DNA of 43,486 nt. Origin: a bacterium. Its GTDB lineage: Bacteria; Hydrothermota; Hydrothermia; UBA1063. The stretch is from positions 1 through 43,486 of the forward strand of contig JASEFR010000006.1 in assembly GCA_030019025.1 (NCBI GenBank). The letters are read 5' to 3'. A program made the position numbers and the translations under genes. A model generated the notes under the pieces. That model searched no databases and was not told where the DNA came from. It saw nothing but the letters and a program-made list of their open reading frames with translations. Shown here one piece after another: positions 34,106 to 42,715 of this stretch. The stretch's first letter is position 1, and each line of letters starts with the position of its first letter.

Positions 34106-37100
34106 ATGAAAGAATTTGTTCATTTGCATTTACATTCTGAATATAGTGTTTTGGATGGAGTACTCTTTATCGATGAGATCGTAAATACCGCTTTGAAGTT
34201 CGGAATGCCAGCAGTTGCCCTTACGGACCATGGTAACCTTTTTGGTGCTATAGAGTTTTATAAGAAGGCAACGGAAAAGGGAATTAAGCCCATTATAGGA
34301 ATGGAAGCCTATGTTACCAATGGATCTATGTATGAGAAAGTGAAGACTGGAGAAATATACCACCTCACGTTGTTGGCTGAAAATGATGAAGGTTACCGAA
34401 ATCTCTTAAAAATTTCCACAGAATCTTACCTGAAAGGATTTTATTATAAACCGAGGGTGGACAAGGAATTCTTGAAAAAAAACTCGAAGGGGCTTATTGC
34501 TCTTTCGGGTTGCCTCCAGGGTGAGCTTTCCAGGAAAATATTACTCGGGTTTGATGAAGCGGAATTACAAAAAACTCTTCAGTCTTACATTGAAATTTTT
34601 GGACCAGACAACTTTTTCCTTGAACTTCAAGACATCGGTCTTAATGAGAACAAAACTGTAAATCGAAAATTGCTGGAGCTTTCGAGTAAATATAATGTAA
34701 GAGTTGTAGCTACAAATGATGTGCATTTTCTAAGACCTGACGATAAAATCCTTCAGGAAGTTGTTCTTTGTATCCAGACAGGGACACATCTTGATGATCC
34801 TAAAAGAATGAAAATAGAAACTGACCAAATCTACTTTAAGAGTCCAGAGGAAATGTGGAACATATTTGGAGAATTAGAAGAGGCTCTTCTAAATACTGTT
34901 GAGATTGCAAATAGGGTTAACTTGACTCTTGAGTTGGATCCAACAAATATACACTTACCTCGCTTTGATATTCCTGAACAGTACAGTAGTGCTTTTGAAA
35001 TGCTATCCGATCTGGCCTTAAGAGGCCTTAAGGAGCGATTTAGGGGGAGTGAAATTCCAGCAGAGTATATGGAGCGACTCCAAAAAGAGCTTAAAGTAAT
35101 TAAGGAATTAAATTTCTCAATGTATTTTCTCATTATCTGGGACTTAATCAACGAGGCGAAAAAAAGAAATATACCCGTTGGTCCAGGAAGAGGATCGGCT
35201 GTTGGTTCTCTTGTTTTGTATGCTCTTGGTGTCACGGATGTGGATCCCATAAAGTATAATTTGCTTTTTGAAAGGTTTTTAAATCCAGAAAGAGTTTCCC
35301 CACCGGATGTAGACATAGATTTTGCTGACAATAGAAGAGACGAAATGATAAGATATATTAGAGAAAAATATGGTGAAAACAACGTTGCTCAAATTATAAC
35401 TTTTGGAAGAGCAAAAGCGAAACAGGCAATTAAGGATGTAGCAAGGGTTTTAGGACTTCCCTACAGCGAGAGTGACAAAATTGCCAAAACTATCACTGAG
35501 ACTGGTTCTCTTCAAGATGAATATGAAACTAATCCTGTTTTCAGAGATTTGATCAATTCCAACGAAGTTTACAAAAAAGTTTACGATTATGCATGTAGAA
35601 TCGAAGGCCGTGTTAGAAACATATCTACCCATGCTGCAGGCGTAGTTGTTGCACCTGTTGAAATTTACAGAATTGCTCCCCTTTACCGGTCGGAAGATGA
35701 AGACACCGTCACTGTTCAATTTGATATGAAGTCTCTGGAATTGTTAGGCCTTTTGAAAATTGACCTTCTTGGACTCAGGACGCTCACTATTGTGTATGAG
35801 ACGGAGAAGCTCGTAAAACGGAAAACCCCGGATTTTTCCATTGATAGGATAAATTACGATGACATAAAAACTTATGAGTTGCTCTCAAAGGGGGACACAA
35901 TAGGTGTTTTTCAGTTGGAATCTGAAGGTTTTAGAAATGTTTTAAAACGTGTAAAACCAGGGAAGATAGAGGATTTAATTGCGGTTCTTGCCTTATATCG
36001 CCCCGGACCAATGAAGAGTGGAATGCTTGAAAGCTACATAAGGAGAAAAAACGGTGAGGAGAAAATTGATTATTTAGACGAGAGGTTAAAAGATATTCTT
36101 CAAGAGACTTACGGAGTTATTGCCTATCAGGAGCAGGTTATGCTCCTTGCATCTACCCTTGCGGGATTCTCTCTTGGTGAAGCAGATGTGTTAAGGAAGG
36201 CGATGGGTAAGAAGCAAAAAGAAGTTATGGAAAAAATGATGGAGTCCTTTGTCGAAGGCAGTGTCAAGAATGGTATAGAAAAAGAGAAGGCTGAACAAAT
36301 ATTCAATTTCATTGCACCTTTTGCAGAATACGGTTTTAATAAGTCTCATGCCGCCGGATATGCAAAACTTGCTTATATTACGGCGTATTTAAAAGCCCAT
36401 TATCCCCTTGAATTCATTGTTGCTAATCTTAATGCAGAAATGAATACTCAGGATGCCCAGGAAAAAATTTTCAAATTCTTGAATGAAGCCAAGACCTTCG
36501 GAATTAGTATCGTCCCACCTTCTATAAATAGAAGCGATTATGAATTTAAGATTGAAGGTGAGAACTCCATAATGTATGGATTAGGGGCGATAAAAAATGT
36601 TGGAAAAGCAGCGGTTGAAGAAATATTGAAGGTTAGAAGTTCAAAAGGTAAATTTGAAAGTGTTGAAGATTTTATATCCCTTGTGGATACGCGAAAGGTT
36701 AATAGAAAAACGCTGGAAAGCCTTATAAAGGCGGGGGCTTTTGACGAGTTTTATCCCAACAGAAAAGCATTGCTTCAGGCGTTGGATGAATTATTGCAAT
36801 CCTCTAAATCTTCTGTAAAGATGGGCACTTTATTCACATTCTCTTCTAACCAAAGTCCAATAGAAAAGTACAAGCACTTACCTTTTACCTTAGATGATAT
36901 CATTTATTTTGAAAGAGAGGCCCTTGGACTTTATTTGAGTATTCATCCCCTCGACAAATTTCCTTTTGTAAAATTTCAGCCTATAAATTCTTCTAAGATT
37001 AAAGATGATTTGCTGGATGGGGATGAGGTGTTGCTGGTTGGTGTTATTAGTGATGTTTCAAAAAAGAAAAATAAGAACGGAGAGGTTTATGCTAGTATTA

Positions 37101-37486
37101 AAATAGCCGATTTTGAAGGTGAAGTTAGAGGATATATTCATCCCCAATTGTTTAAAGACAAAGCAGAATTGCTAAAAGAAGATCAGATCGTTTTAATCTC
37201 AGGCAGAGTTTCAGAAAATGGGGATGGGAAGGAACTGAGGATTAATGATATAACTGAGTTTGAGGGGGTTAAGGCGATTGAGATCAATCTTGATGGTATC
37301 GATATTCCAAAGATAGATGAGCTTTTCGAACTGATAAAGGTTTCATCGGGAGGAAACATTGATCTTTTTACGTGGATTGGGGGAAAAAGGTATCTTTCTG
37401 AATTCAAGATAATAGAGAGCGCTGATTTCGCGGATAAAATATTGGATATTTTGCCTCAGGAACGCATAAAGGCAATACTTTTGTAA
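34106..37486 (+). CDS. dnaE: DNA polymerase III subunit alpha
   Basis: DnaE is the main replicative polymerase subunit. The 1126 residues contain the N-terminal PHP domain (HLHLHSEYSVLDG, VALTDHGNLFGAI) with metal-binding histidines kept, and the polymerase palm with GPGRGSAVGSLV and PPDVDIDFAD; the catalytic aspartates are residues 401 and 403, as in Escherichia coli. It also has THAAGVVVAP, RPGPMKSGM, EYGFNKSHAAGYA, a helix-hairpin-helix region, and a C-terminal OB domain (VLLVGVISDVSKKKNKNGE). No Shine-Dalgarno is obvious; the ATG is 11 nt after the protease gene. A weak -10-like TAACAT precedes it by 8 nt. Confidence 0.97.
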   Translation: MKEFVHLHLHSEYSVLDGVLFIDEIVNTALKFGMPAVALTDHGNLFGAIEFYKKATEKGIKPIIGMEAYVTNGSMYEKVKTGEIYHLTLLAENDEGYRNLLKISTESYLKGFYYKPRVDKEFLKKNSKGLIALSGCLQGELSRKILLGFDEAELQKTLQSYIEIFGPDNFFLELQDIGLNENKTVNRKLLELSSKYNVRVVATNDVHFLRPDDKILQEVVLCIQTGTHLDDPKRMKIETDQIYFKSPEEMWNIFGELEEALLNTVEIANRVNLTLELDPTNIHLPRFDIPEQYSSAFEMLSDLALRGLKERFRGSEIPAEYMERLQKELKVIKELNFSMYFLIIWDLINEAKKRNIPVGPGRGSAVGSLVLYALGVTDVDPIKYNLLFERFLNPERVSPPDVDIDFADNRRDEMIRYIREKYGENNVAQIITFGRAKAKQAIKDVARVLGLPYSESDKIAKTITETGSLQDEYETNPVFRDLINSNEVYKKVYDYACRIEGRVRNISTHAAGVVVAPVEIYRIAPLYRSEDEDTVTVQFDMKSLELLGLLKIDLLGLRTLTIVYETEKLVKRKTPDFSIDRINYDDIKTYELLSKGDTIGVFQLESEGFRNVLKRVKPGKIEDLIAVLALYRPGPMKSGMLESYIRRKNGEEKIDYLDERLKDILQETYGVIAYQEQVMLLASTLAGFSLGEADVLRKAMGKKQKEVMEKMMESFVEGSVKNGIEKEKAEQIFNFIAPFAEYGFNKSHAAGYAKLAYITAYLKAHYPLEFIVANLNAEMNTQDAQEKIFKFLNEAKTFGISIVPPSINRSDYEFKIEGENSIMYGLGAIKNVGKAAVEEILKVRSSKGKFESVEDFISLVDTRKVNRKTLESLIKAGAFDEFYPNRKALLQALDELLQSSKSSVKMGTLFTFSSNQSPIEKYKHLPFTLDDIIYFEREALGLYLSIHPLDKFPFVKFQPINSSKIKDDLLDGDEVLLVGVISDVSKKKNKNGEVYASIKIADFEGEVRGYIHPQLFKDKAELLKEDQIVLISGRVSENGDGKELRINDITEFEGVKAIEINLDGIDIPKIDELFELIKVSSGGNIDLFTWIGGKRYLSEFKIIESADFADKILDILPQERIKAILL

Positions 37487-37551
37487 GTCCTTCTTACTGA
37501 AAGACTTATTAGTTCATTCTCTTAAATTCGCTTTTCCCGACAGCAAAAATC

Positions 37552-37584
37552 TTGACAAAATGTGCGCTATGCTTTATTTATTAT
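37552..37584 (+). promoter_or_regulatory. Probable promoter of the HU gene
   Basis: A consensus TTGACA at 37552-37557 lies in the 144-nt gap after dnaE. At 17 nt spacing the -10 position reads TATTTA (weak). A better TATTAT (37579-37584) is at 21 nt. The -35 box and isolated position support a dedicated promoter, but the -10 box is unsure. The rest of the gap (37487-37551) shows only an imperfect hairpin at 37485-37507 without a T tract. Confidence 0.45.
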
Positions 37585-37630
37585 AGTACCTACAGAAATG
37601 CTTGATAAATAAAAAAAGGAGGAGTGAGGT

Positions 37631-37909
37631 ATGAACAAACAAGAACTGATAAACAAAGTAGCAGAAAAAGCTGGTGTAACCAAAAAAGACGCAGCACTTG
37701 TGGTGAATGCATTCATCGATGTAGTGAAAGACTCCCTCGCAAAGAAGAATCCTGTGAGAATCATCGGCTTCGGTACTTTCGATGTAAGGAAAAGAGCTGA
37801 AAGAAAAGGCAGAAATCCCAGAAGCAAGCAGGAGATTAAGATTCCTGCCAGAATAGTCCCCGTATTCAGAGCATCCTCAACCCTTAAAGAGATGGTGAAC
37901 AAGGGCTAA
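37631..37909 (+). CDS. hup: HU-family DNA-binding protein
   Basis: HU is a small nucleoid protein that bends DNA as a dimer. The 92 residues start MNKQELINKVAEKAGVTKKD, contain GFGTFDVRKRAERKGRNP with the conserved beta-arm start, and the arm residues RSKQEIKIPARIVPVF where proline 82-type intercalation is found. AAAGGAGG is 8 nt before the ATG. It is a single-gene transcript with its own promoter and a strong terminator downstream. Codon use looks slightly more selected than its neighbours, as expected for an abundant protein. Confidence 0.96.
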   Translation: MNKQELINKVAEKAGVTKKDAALVVNAFIDVVKDSLAKKNPVRIIGFGTFDVRKRAERKGRNPRSKQEIKIPARIVPVFRASSTLKEMVNKG

Positions 37910-37930
37910 TAAGAGCGATAATCTCCTAAA

Positions 37931-37963
37931 AATAAAGGGGCCGTTCGGCCCCTTTATTTTTAT
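37931..37963. terminator. Bidirectional rho-independent terminator between HU and argF
   Basis: A perfect 12-bp stem, AATAAAGGGGCC / GGCCCCTTTATT, with loop GTTC is followed by TTTTATT on the plus strand and by an A/T-rich flank that gives a U-run on the minus strand. It is placed between the converging HU and ornithine carbamoyltransferase genes and can serve both. Confidence 0.92.
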
Positions 37964-37980
37964 TAAAGAATCCGAATTTC

Positions 37981-38898
37981 TCAATACATATTCCTGAAAA
38001 GTTTTATCAGGATTGCTTTTTCTGAGTGGAGTCTGTTTTCAGCCTGGTCAAGCACGATGGAATGAGGTCCATCAAGGACTTCGTCGGTAATTTCCTCACC
38101 TCTGTGAGCAGGAAGACAATGTAATACTGCTACATGAGAAGGAGCAAGCCTTAGTAGTTCACTATCTACACGATAGTTTTTGAAAATTTGCCTTCTTTGT
38201 TCTGCTTCTTGTTCCTGCCCCATTGAAGCCCATACGTCTGTATAGATGAAATCTGCGTCTTTGACTGCTTCTTTCGGGTCTCGTACGATTTCAACTTTCG
38301 CGCCAGTGATTTTTGAAATTTCCATTGCCTTCTCATATAAGTTTTTGTTGGGTTCGTACCCTTGAGGGCAAGCGATGGTAAATTTTCCTCCTAATAGAGA
38401 AGTCATTAGCATTAAGGAGTTGGCGACGTTATTCCCGTCTCCTATAAAAGTGAGGTTAACTTTAGTTTTTCCTGATTTTTCGAGAATAGTTAAATAATCC
38501 CCCACAATCTGGCAAGGGTGTTCAAGGTCTGAAAGGGCATTTATTACAGGTATTCTGACATTCTGTGCCATTTCAATTAATGTAGAGTGGGCAAAAACCC
38601 TTGCTACAACACCGTCAACCCACTTTTCGAGATTTCTTGAAACATCTTTTACGGATTCTCTCTGGCCGAGTTTTATGTCATTGTTAGAGAGGTAAATGGG
38701 TTTGCCACCAAGGTCGTAAATGGCTCTTTCAAAAGTTACCCTTGTACGAAGGGAAGGCTTTTCAAAAATGAGGGCGAGGATTTTACCGTCAAGCGTCTTT
38801 TCGGCTATCTTTCCTTTTTTTACTTTAAGTGAGAAATCTAACAACTCATGTGCCTCTTCAATTGAGAGATCAAGGATTGACAAAAAGTCTTTCTTCAC
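37981..38898 (-). CDS. argF: Ornithine carbamoyltransferase
   Basis: The enzyme makes citrulline from ornithine and carbamoyl phosphate in arginine synthesis, or runs in reverse in the deiminase pathway. The 305 residues have the carbamoyl-phosphate motif PSLRTRVTFERA (residues 48-59), the HPCQ segment (DLEHPCQIVGDYLTI), LTFIGDGNNVANSLM, and the ornithine-type VLHCLPAHRGEEIT near residue 262. Those last two favour ornithine over aspartate carbamoyltransferase. GTG start overlapping the TPR gene stop by 4 nt; GGAGG upstream. No other arginine gene is nearby. Confidence 0.94.
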   Translation of the reverse strand: MKKDFLSILDLSIEEAHELLDFSLKVKKGKIAEKTLDGKILALIFEKPSLRTRVTFERAIYDLGGKPIYLSNNDIKLGQRESVKDVSRNLEKWVDGVVARVFAHSTLIEMAQNVRIPVINALSDLEHPCQIVGDYLTILEKSGKTKVNLTFIGDGNNVANSLMLMTSLLGGKFTIACPQGYEPNKNLYEKAMEISKITGAKVEIVRDPKEAVKDADFIYTDVWASMGQEQEAEQRRQIFKNYRVDSELLRLAPSHVAVLHCLPAHRGEEITDEVLDGPHSIVLDQAENRLHSEKAILIKLFRNMY

Positions 38899-39914
38899 TT
38901 TTTATTACCTCCGTTGTTGCTTTTTATTTCCTGGAGTTTTTTGATGGTTTCCATAAGTTCTTTGTTCATTTTAAGTTGGTTATAAATTAGAGCCTTGAAA
39001 CTATAAGCGTCTTCGTAGTCGGGTTTCAATTCAATGGCCTTGTCAAAGGCATTCAGAGCTTCTTGCATTTTATTTTCATTGTAAAGGCAGGCCCCTAACG
39101 TAAACCAGATATCGTAAGCATCGGGTTGTTTTTCCAAATACTCGCGGAATAATTTTTCCGCTTCTTCGTAATTAGAAAGCCTGTAATAAGAAAGAGCCAT
39201 GTTTAACAGTGCATCGAGATTTTCTTTGTCAAGCTCGTATGCCTTTTTGAAGTATTGTGCAGCTTTTTCGAACTCCTGATCATCGAAATGGAGAACTCCT
39301 AAGTCAAAATATGCTTTAGCAAAGGTTGTGTCTTTTTCAATTATTTTTACTAAATCTCTTTTTGCTTCTTCTTTTTGCCCGGCTTGAGCGTAAAACTTCG
39401 CTCTGTAGTAAAGTGCCTGCAAATCGTTTGGATTAATTTCAATAGCTTGATTTGCATAGTTAATGGCATCTTCTAAATTTCCCAGTTTATTATACACTAC
39501 AGCGATTGCCAAGTAAGCTCTCTCGTCTTTGGGATTGATTTTCGTAACGTAAGTGAAGTATTTTAGGGCTGTAGAATCATCACCCTGCTGGAATAAGTTT
39601 TTCCCTGCTGTCAAAATTGTGTTTATCTCGTTTTCTCCAAATTCTTTGAGATACTTTCCGGAGTCTGCGTCCAGCTCGTACGCTTTAATGAATTCATCGG
39701 CGGCTTTGATGTAATTACGTGTTCCTATGTAGGCTCTGCCAAGCCATATATGGGCCTCAGGATTATTTGGATTTTCTGCAACCCACGCTTGAAATTCTGT
39801 AACTGCTTTGTTATACAGGCCCTGCTGCATATATATGATTCCGGATGATTTGTGAGGGGTTGTTGCACAGGCTATAAAAAAGAAAAACAACCCCAAAAGT
39901 AACACCTTCCTCAT
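38895..39914 (-). CDS. TPR-repeat lipoprotein
   Basis: This 339-residue protein begins MRKVLLLGLFFFFIAC, a signal peptide with a relaxed lipobox and Cys16 as the likely lipid-carrying residue. The rest is a row of about eight to nine tetratricopeptide repeats, for example NPEAHIWLGRAYIGTRNYIKA, AYLAIAVVYNKLGNLEDAI, AYFDLGVLHFDDQEFEKA and IWFTLGACLYNENKMQEA. Such proteins act as protein-binding scaffolds in the envelope; the partner here is unknown. It has a strong AAAGGAGG and a near-consensus promoter, and is co-transcribed with argF. Confidence 0.88.
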   Translation of the reverse strand: MRKVLLLGLFFFFIACATTPHKSSGIIYMQQGLYNKAVTEFQAWVAENPNNPEAHIWLGRAYIGTRNYIKAADEFIKAYELDADSGKYLKEFGENEINTILTAGKNLFQQGDDSTALKYFTYVTKINPKDERAYLAIAVVYNKLGNLEDAINYANQAIEINPNDLQALYYRAKFYAQAGQKEEAKRDLVKIIEKDTTFAKAYFDLGVLHFDDQEFEKAAQYFKKAYELDKENLDALLNMALSYYRLSNYEEAEKLFREYLEKQPDAYDIWFTLGACLYNENKMQEALNAFDKAIELKPDYEDAYSFKALIYNQLKMNKELMETIKKLQEIKSNNGGNKK

Positions 39915-39938
39915 GTTTACCTCCTTTGTTTTTGCTAA

Positions 39939-39967
39939 ATTATAACTCCAAGCATGCTTTTATTCAA
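39939..39967 (-). promoter_or_regulatory. Promoter of the TPR lipoprotein-argF operon
   Basis: On the minus strand, TTGAAT (39967-39962) and TATAAT (39944-39939) are separated by exactly 17 nt. They are followed by a short leader with AAAGGAGG before the TPR gene ATG at 39914. A near-consensus sigma-70 promoter. Confidence 0.75.
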
Positions 39968-40043
39968 AAACACCATTGGTCGCGTTGATTCGATGTCACA
40001 AATGTGTTTTAGAGTTAGAAATATTTTATGTAGTTTAAGATTT

Positions 40044-40072
40044 TTGACTTTTCTTAGCGCATAAAGTATCAT
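40044..40072 (+). promoter_or_regulatory. Promoter of pgsA, probably giving a leaderless mRNA
   Basis: TTGACT (40044-40049), 17 nt spacer, TATCAT (40067-40072), then 7 nt to the GTG at 40080. No Shine-Dalgarno precedes the GTG. The expected transcription start falls on or next to the start codon. It is divergent from the TPR promoter. Confidence 0.62.
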
Positions 40073-40079
40073 TAATAAA

Positions 40080-40652
40080 GTGACTCGATTTCACTCTGTA
40101 AGGTTTAAAATATTCACTCTTCCAAATATTCTCAGTGTTTGCAGGCTTTTGCTGATTTGCCCGATCTTTGTTTTTATGAAGGAGTCCAGAATTTTTTTGA
40201 CGAGTCTTTTTCTTATCTTGATTGTTATAACTGATGTGTTGGACGGTTACTTTGCAAGAAAATACCACCTTGAAAATCCTATGGGGAAAGTGTTGGACCA
40301 TGGTGTTGATAAGGTGTTTTCGATGTTTATCTCTTATATTTTTTACAAATATTCTTTTTTACCCACTTGGGCTTTTTTGTTTTTCTTTTTCAGAGATTTA
40401 CTCATACTTTTAGTAGGAAGCATCTTGTTCTTTCGTTTTAAACTTGCCTTTGGTTCGCTCTGGCTTGGTAAAATTGCCGGCGTTTTTTACTTTGGTATGT
40501 TTTTTGCTTTCTTGCTCAACTTCGAGACCCTGGGGAGGGTTTTTATGTTTTTAAGCATCGCGTTGTTCTCTTTCGTGTTGATAGTTTACCCTTTAAAATT
40601 TTACCCCGTTTTGAAAGAAAGAATATTTTCCAATAAAGGAGGAAAAGCGTGA
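40080..40652 (+). CDS. pgsA: CDP-diacylglycerol-glycerol-3-phosphate phosphatidyltransferase (PgsA-like)
   Basis: This 190-residue membrane enzyme has TLPNILSVCRLLLICP, the PgsA-style start, and the full CDP-alcohol signature D52-x2-D55-G-x2-A-R-x8-G69-x3-D73-x3-D77 in TDVLDGYFARKYHLENPMGK and VLDHGVDK (by parts). Phosphatidylglycerophosphate synthesis is the most likely reaction, given the N-terminal LPNIL segment; cardiolipin-type or other head groups cannot be excluded. The GTG start is supported by the promoter lying just before it. Its stop overlaps the next gene (GTGA). It is the second family member in the window. Confidence 0.83.
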   Translation: MTRFHSVRFKIFTLPNILSVCRLLLICPIFVFMKESRIFLTSLFLILIVITDVLDGYFARKYHLENPMGKVLDHGVDKVFSMFISYIFYKYSFLPTWAFLFFFFRDLLILLVGSILFFRFKLAFGSLWLGKIAGVFYFGMFFAFLLNFETLGRVFMFLSIALFSFVLIVYPLKFYPVLKERIFSNKGGKA

Positions 40653-41878
40653 AAAGAAATTTCATTTTGTTTGAGGACGAACATATAAGCAGCTTTCTTC
40701 CTCTTGTTTGGTTGAATCCTTTTTTAAATCTGCGCCTTGGGGTTTCGACGCTATATGAGAAGTGGGAAAAAGTCTTACCTCAGATTGATGTTCTTTTAGT
40801 CAGAGATTTTTTGAAGGATTATACACAATTCCTGTTTCCACATCTTAAGGTAAATGGCTCTTCTTTTGGAATTTGTGTTTTTATTAATTCCAGGCTAAAT
40901 CCGTATCAAAAACTAATTTCTACTCTTCTCGAGGTTGAGCCAGGTGAGGGTTGCGTTGATGAAGAAGGGGTGGTTTTGTCTTTTGCTTTGGAGTTTCCAT
41001 CTAACGCAGACATATCGGATATCAAAGAGTTGATTCAGGGAGTAAAAGTCTGGAAGAAGGTTCAAGGAGTTGAACTTTTTAGGAGGCTTGAGGATTTAAT
41101 AAATCTGAATGGGATTTTTATAACACAAGATTTTTTGAGATTTTACGACCGTTTTTCTTTTAGAATACCGGTGGATGTAAGAATTTTGGGAGATGCTGTT
41201 TTTATATCGGATGAAGCACAAATATCACCCTTTGTATTTATTGATGCTACAGAAGGCCCCGTGATAATTGAAAGAAACGCTGTAGTTTCTTCTTTTGCTT
41301 ACATTGAGGGGCCTGTTTATTTAGGAGAAGGTGTACTGATTAAACCTTTTAGTAAAATTTTTAAAAATACGACTATCGGTCCTGTATGTAAGGTTGGAGG
41401 GGAGATTGAATCCTCAATCTTTCACTCCTACTCTAATAAACAACATGATGGTTTTTTGGGTCACTCTTACGTTGCACCTTGGGTAAACATTGGGGCTGAT
41501 ACGGTAACCAGTGACCTGAAGAATAATTATTCTACCATCAGGCTAAGGTATAGAAAGCAGGAATGGGATACTGGCTCCCAGTTCATAGGCACCATTTTCG
41601 GGGATCACGTAAAAACTGGAATTAACACCATGCTTAATTCAGGTACTATTGTAGGAGTTTTCACTAACATTTTCGGTGGTGGTTTTCATCCCAAATTTAT
41701 ACCATCTTTTTTCTGGGGTGGTGGAAAGGAATGGCAGATCCACGAATTAGGGAAAGCTATCGAGACTGCGAAGAAAATGATGCGAAGAAGGAATGTAATT
41801 CCTGATGAAACCTATTTAAAACTTATAGAAAAAGTATTTTGGCTGTCCGAAGTAGAAAGGAAGGATTTCAATTTGTAA
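40649..41878 (+). CDS. GlmU-like sugar nucleotidyltransferase with left-handed beta-helix (alternative type)
   Basis: The 409 residues begin with a divergent nucleotidyltransferase half (NFILFEDEHISSFLPLVW, NLRLGVSTLYEKWEK) and end with a hexapeptide-repeat left-handed beta-helix from about residue 185. The stretch TTIGPVCKVGGEIESSIF, HSYSNKQHDGFLGHSYV, NIGADTVTSDLKNNYS and GDHVKTGINTMLNSGT matches the alternative GlmU-type proteins known mainly from Bacteroidetes and relatives, proposed to supply UDP-GlcNAc. The usual GlmU N-terminal motif for nucleotide binding is not seen. Together with GlmS at 9486 it could complete amino-sugar activation. GTG start with AAAGGAGG, overlap of 4 nt with pgsA. 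Confidence 0.8.
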   Translation: MKRNFILFEDEHISSFLPLVWLNPFLNLRLGVSTLYEKWEKVLPQIDVLLVRDFLKDYTQFLFPHLKVNGSSFGICVFINSRLNPYQKLISTLLEVEPGEGCVDEEGVVLSFALEFPSNADISDIKELIQGVKVWKKVQGVELFRRLEDLINLNGIFITQDFLRFYDRFSFRIPVDVRILGDAVFISDEAQISPFVFIDATEGPVIIERNAVVSSFAYIEGPVYLGEGVLIKPFSKIFKNTTIGPVCKVGGEIESSIFHSYSNKQHDGFLGHSYVAPWVNIGADTVTSDLKNNYSTIRLRYRKQEWDTGSQFIGTIFGDHVKTGINTMLNSGTIVGVFTNIFGGGFHPKFIPSFFWGGGKEWQIHELGKAIETAKKMMRRRNVIPDETYLKLIEKVFWLSEVERKDFNL

Positions 41879-42715
41879 ATGCAGATTGCAACTTTTTCTC
41901 CTTCTTCGAAACCCGATGAAAATCTATTGAAGAAAGCAATTCTTAACCTTGAAAGCCGTGGAATAAAAGTTGAGCTTTCCCCCAATTTATTGGGAAGACG
42001 TGGGCTGGATGTAAGTTCGGATAAAGAAAGATTTAATGACTTTAAGTGGGCATTCTTTGAATCTCGTTCTACTATTCTTATTCCTTCCAGGGGTGGATAT
42101 GGATTGTCGAGGATTTTGGATGAGATAGTTAAGCTTAACTTTGCAAAAGTGAAAAAGACGTTGATAGGTTTTAGTGATTTAACTTTTGTTTTAAATTTTC
42201 TTTCTGTTTTTGAGAACTTTGATATATTTCATGGTCCAATGCTTGCGACAAACTTCTTTGCTGGTGGTGATGAGCTTTTTCATTATTTGGAGAAAGTAGT
42301 AAATAAGGTATCTTATGAAATTCGGTGGGAAGGATATTCCAGTGGAGGCAGATTTTCAGGAAAAATTTACGGGGGAAACTTGACTTGCTTTTCTTTTCTT
42401 GTTAACACTAATTTTTTACCTCATATACAAGATTTTATCCTCTTTCTTGAAGAGTATAATGAAGAGGAATATCGCGTTGACAGAATGCTTCATTTTTTGA
42501 AATACAGCGGGATTTTTCGAGAAGTAAAAGGTGTAATTGTAGGTTTCAGTGATGTTGGTTACGATGTGTATATAAATTTTTTTAGAAAAAACAAAATTCC
42601 CTTTAGCACAAATTTTCCGGGAGGGCACGGTAAAATGAATTTACCTTTCCCTATTGGGAGAGTATGTGAATTCGATGCAGATAGAAATGTTTTAAGAGTT
42701 CATTTTGAAAGATAG
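41879..42715 (+). CDS. LD-carboxypeptidase (peptidase family S66)
   Basis: Family S66 enzymes remove the terminal D-alanine from peptidoglycan tetrapeptides during cell-wall recycling, or related peptides. The 278-residue protein has IPSRGGYGLSRIL, the nucleophile serine in LIGFSDLTFVLNF, HGPML, the glutamate region LEEYNEEEYRVDRMLHFL, and the histidine in GGHGKMNLPFPIGRVCEF. All triad positions are present. No signal peptide is seen, as expected for a cytoplasmic recycler. The ATG directly follows the GlmU-like stop (TAAATG). The 3' end overlaps the converging gene by 16 nt. Confidence 0.88.
   Translation: MQIATFSPSSKPDENLLKKAILNLESRGIKVELSPNLLGRRGLDVSSDKERFNDFKWAFFESRSTILIPSRGGYGLSRILDEIVKLNFAKVKKTLIGFSDLTFVLNFLSVFENFDIFHGPMLATNFFAGGDELFHYLEKVVNKVSYEIRWEGYSSGGRFSGKIYGGNLTCFSFLVNTNFLPHIQDFILFLEEYNEEEYRVDRMLHFLKYSGIFREVKGVIVGFSDVGYDVYINFFRKNKIPFSTNFPGGHGKMNLPFPIGRVCEFDADRNVLRVHFER

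Noticed and set aside
34831-35382. A 183-codon open frame antisense to dnaE
   Set aside because: It is covered by conserved dnaE polymerase motifs on the other strand and is serine/leucine-rich without a domain.
37485-37507. Hairpin after dnaE as terminator
   Set aside because: The stem has a mismatch, overlaps the dnaE stop, and is not followed by a T tract.
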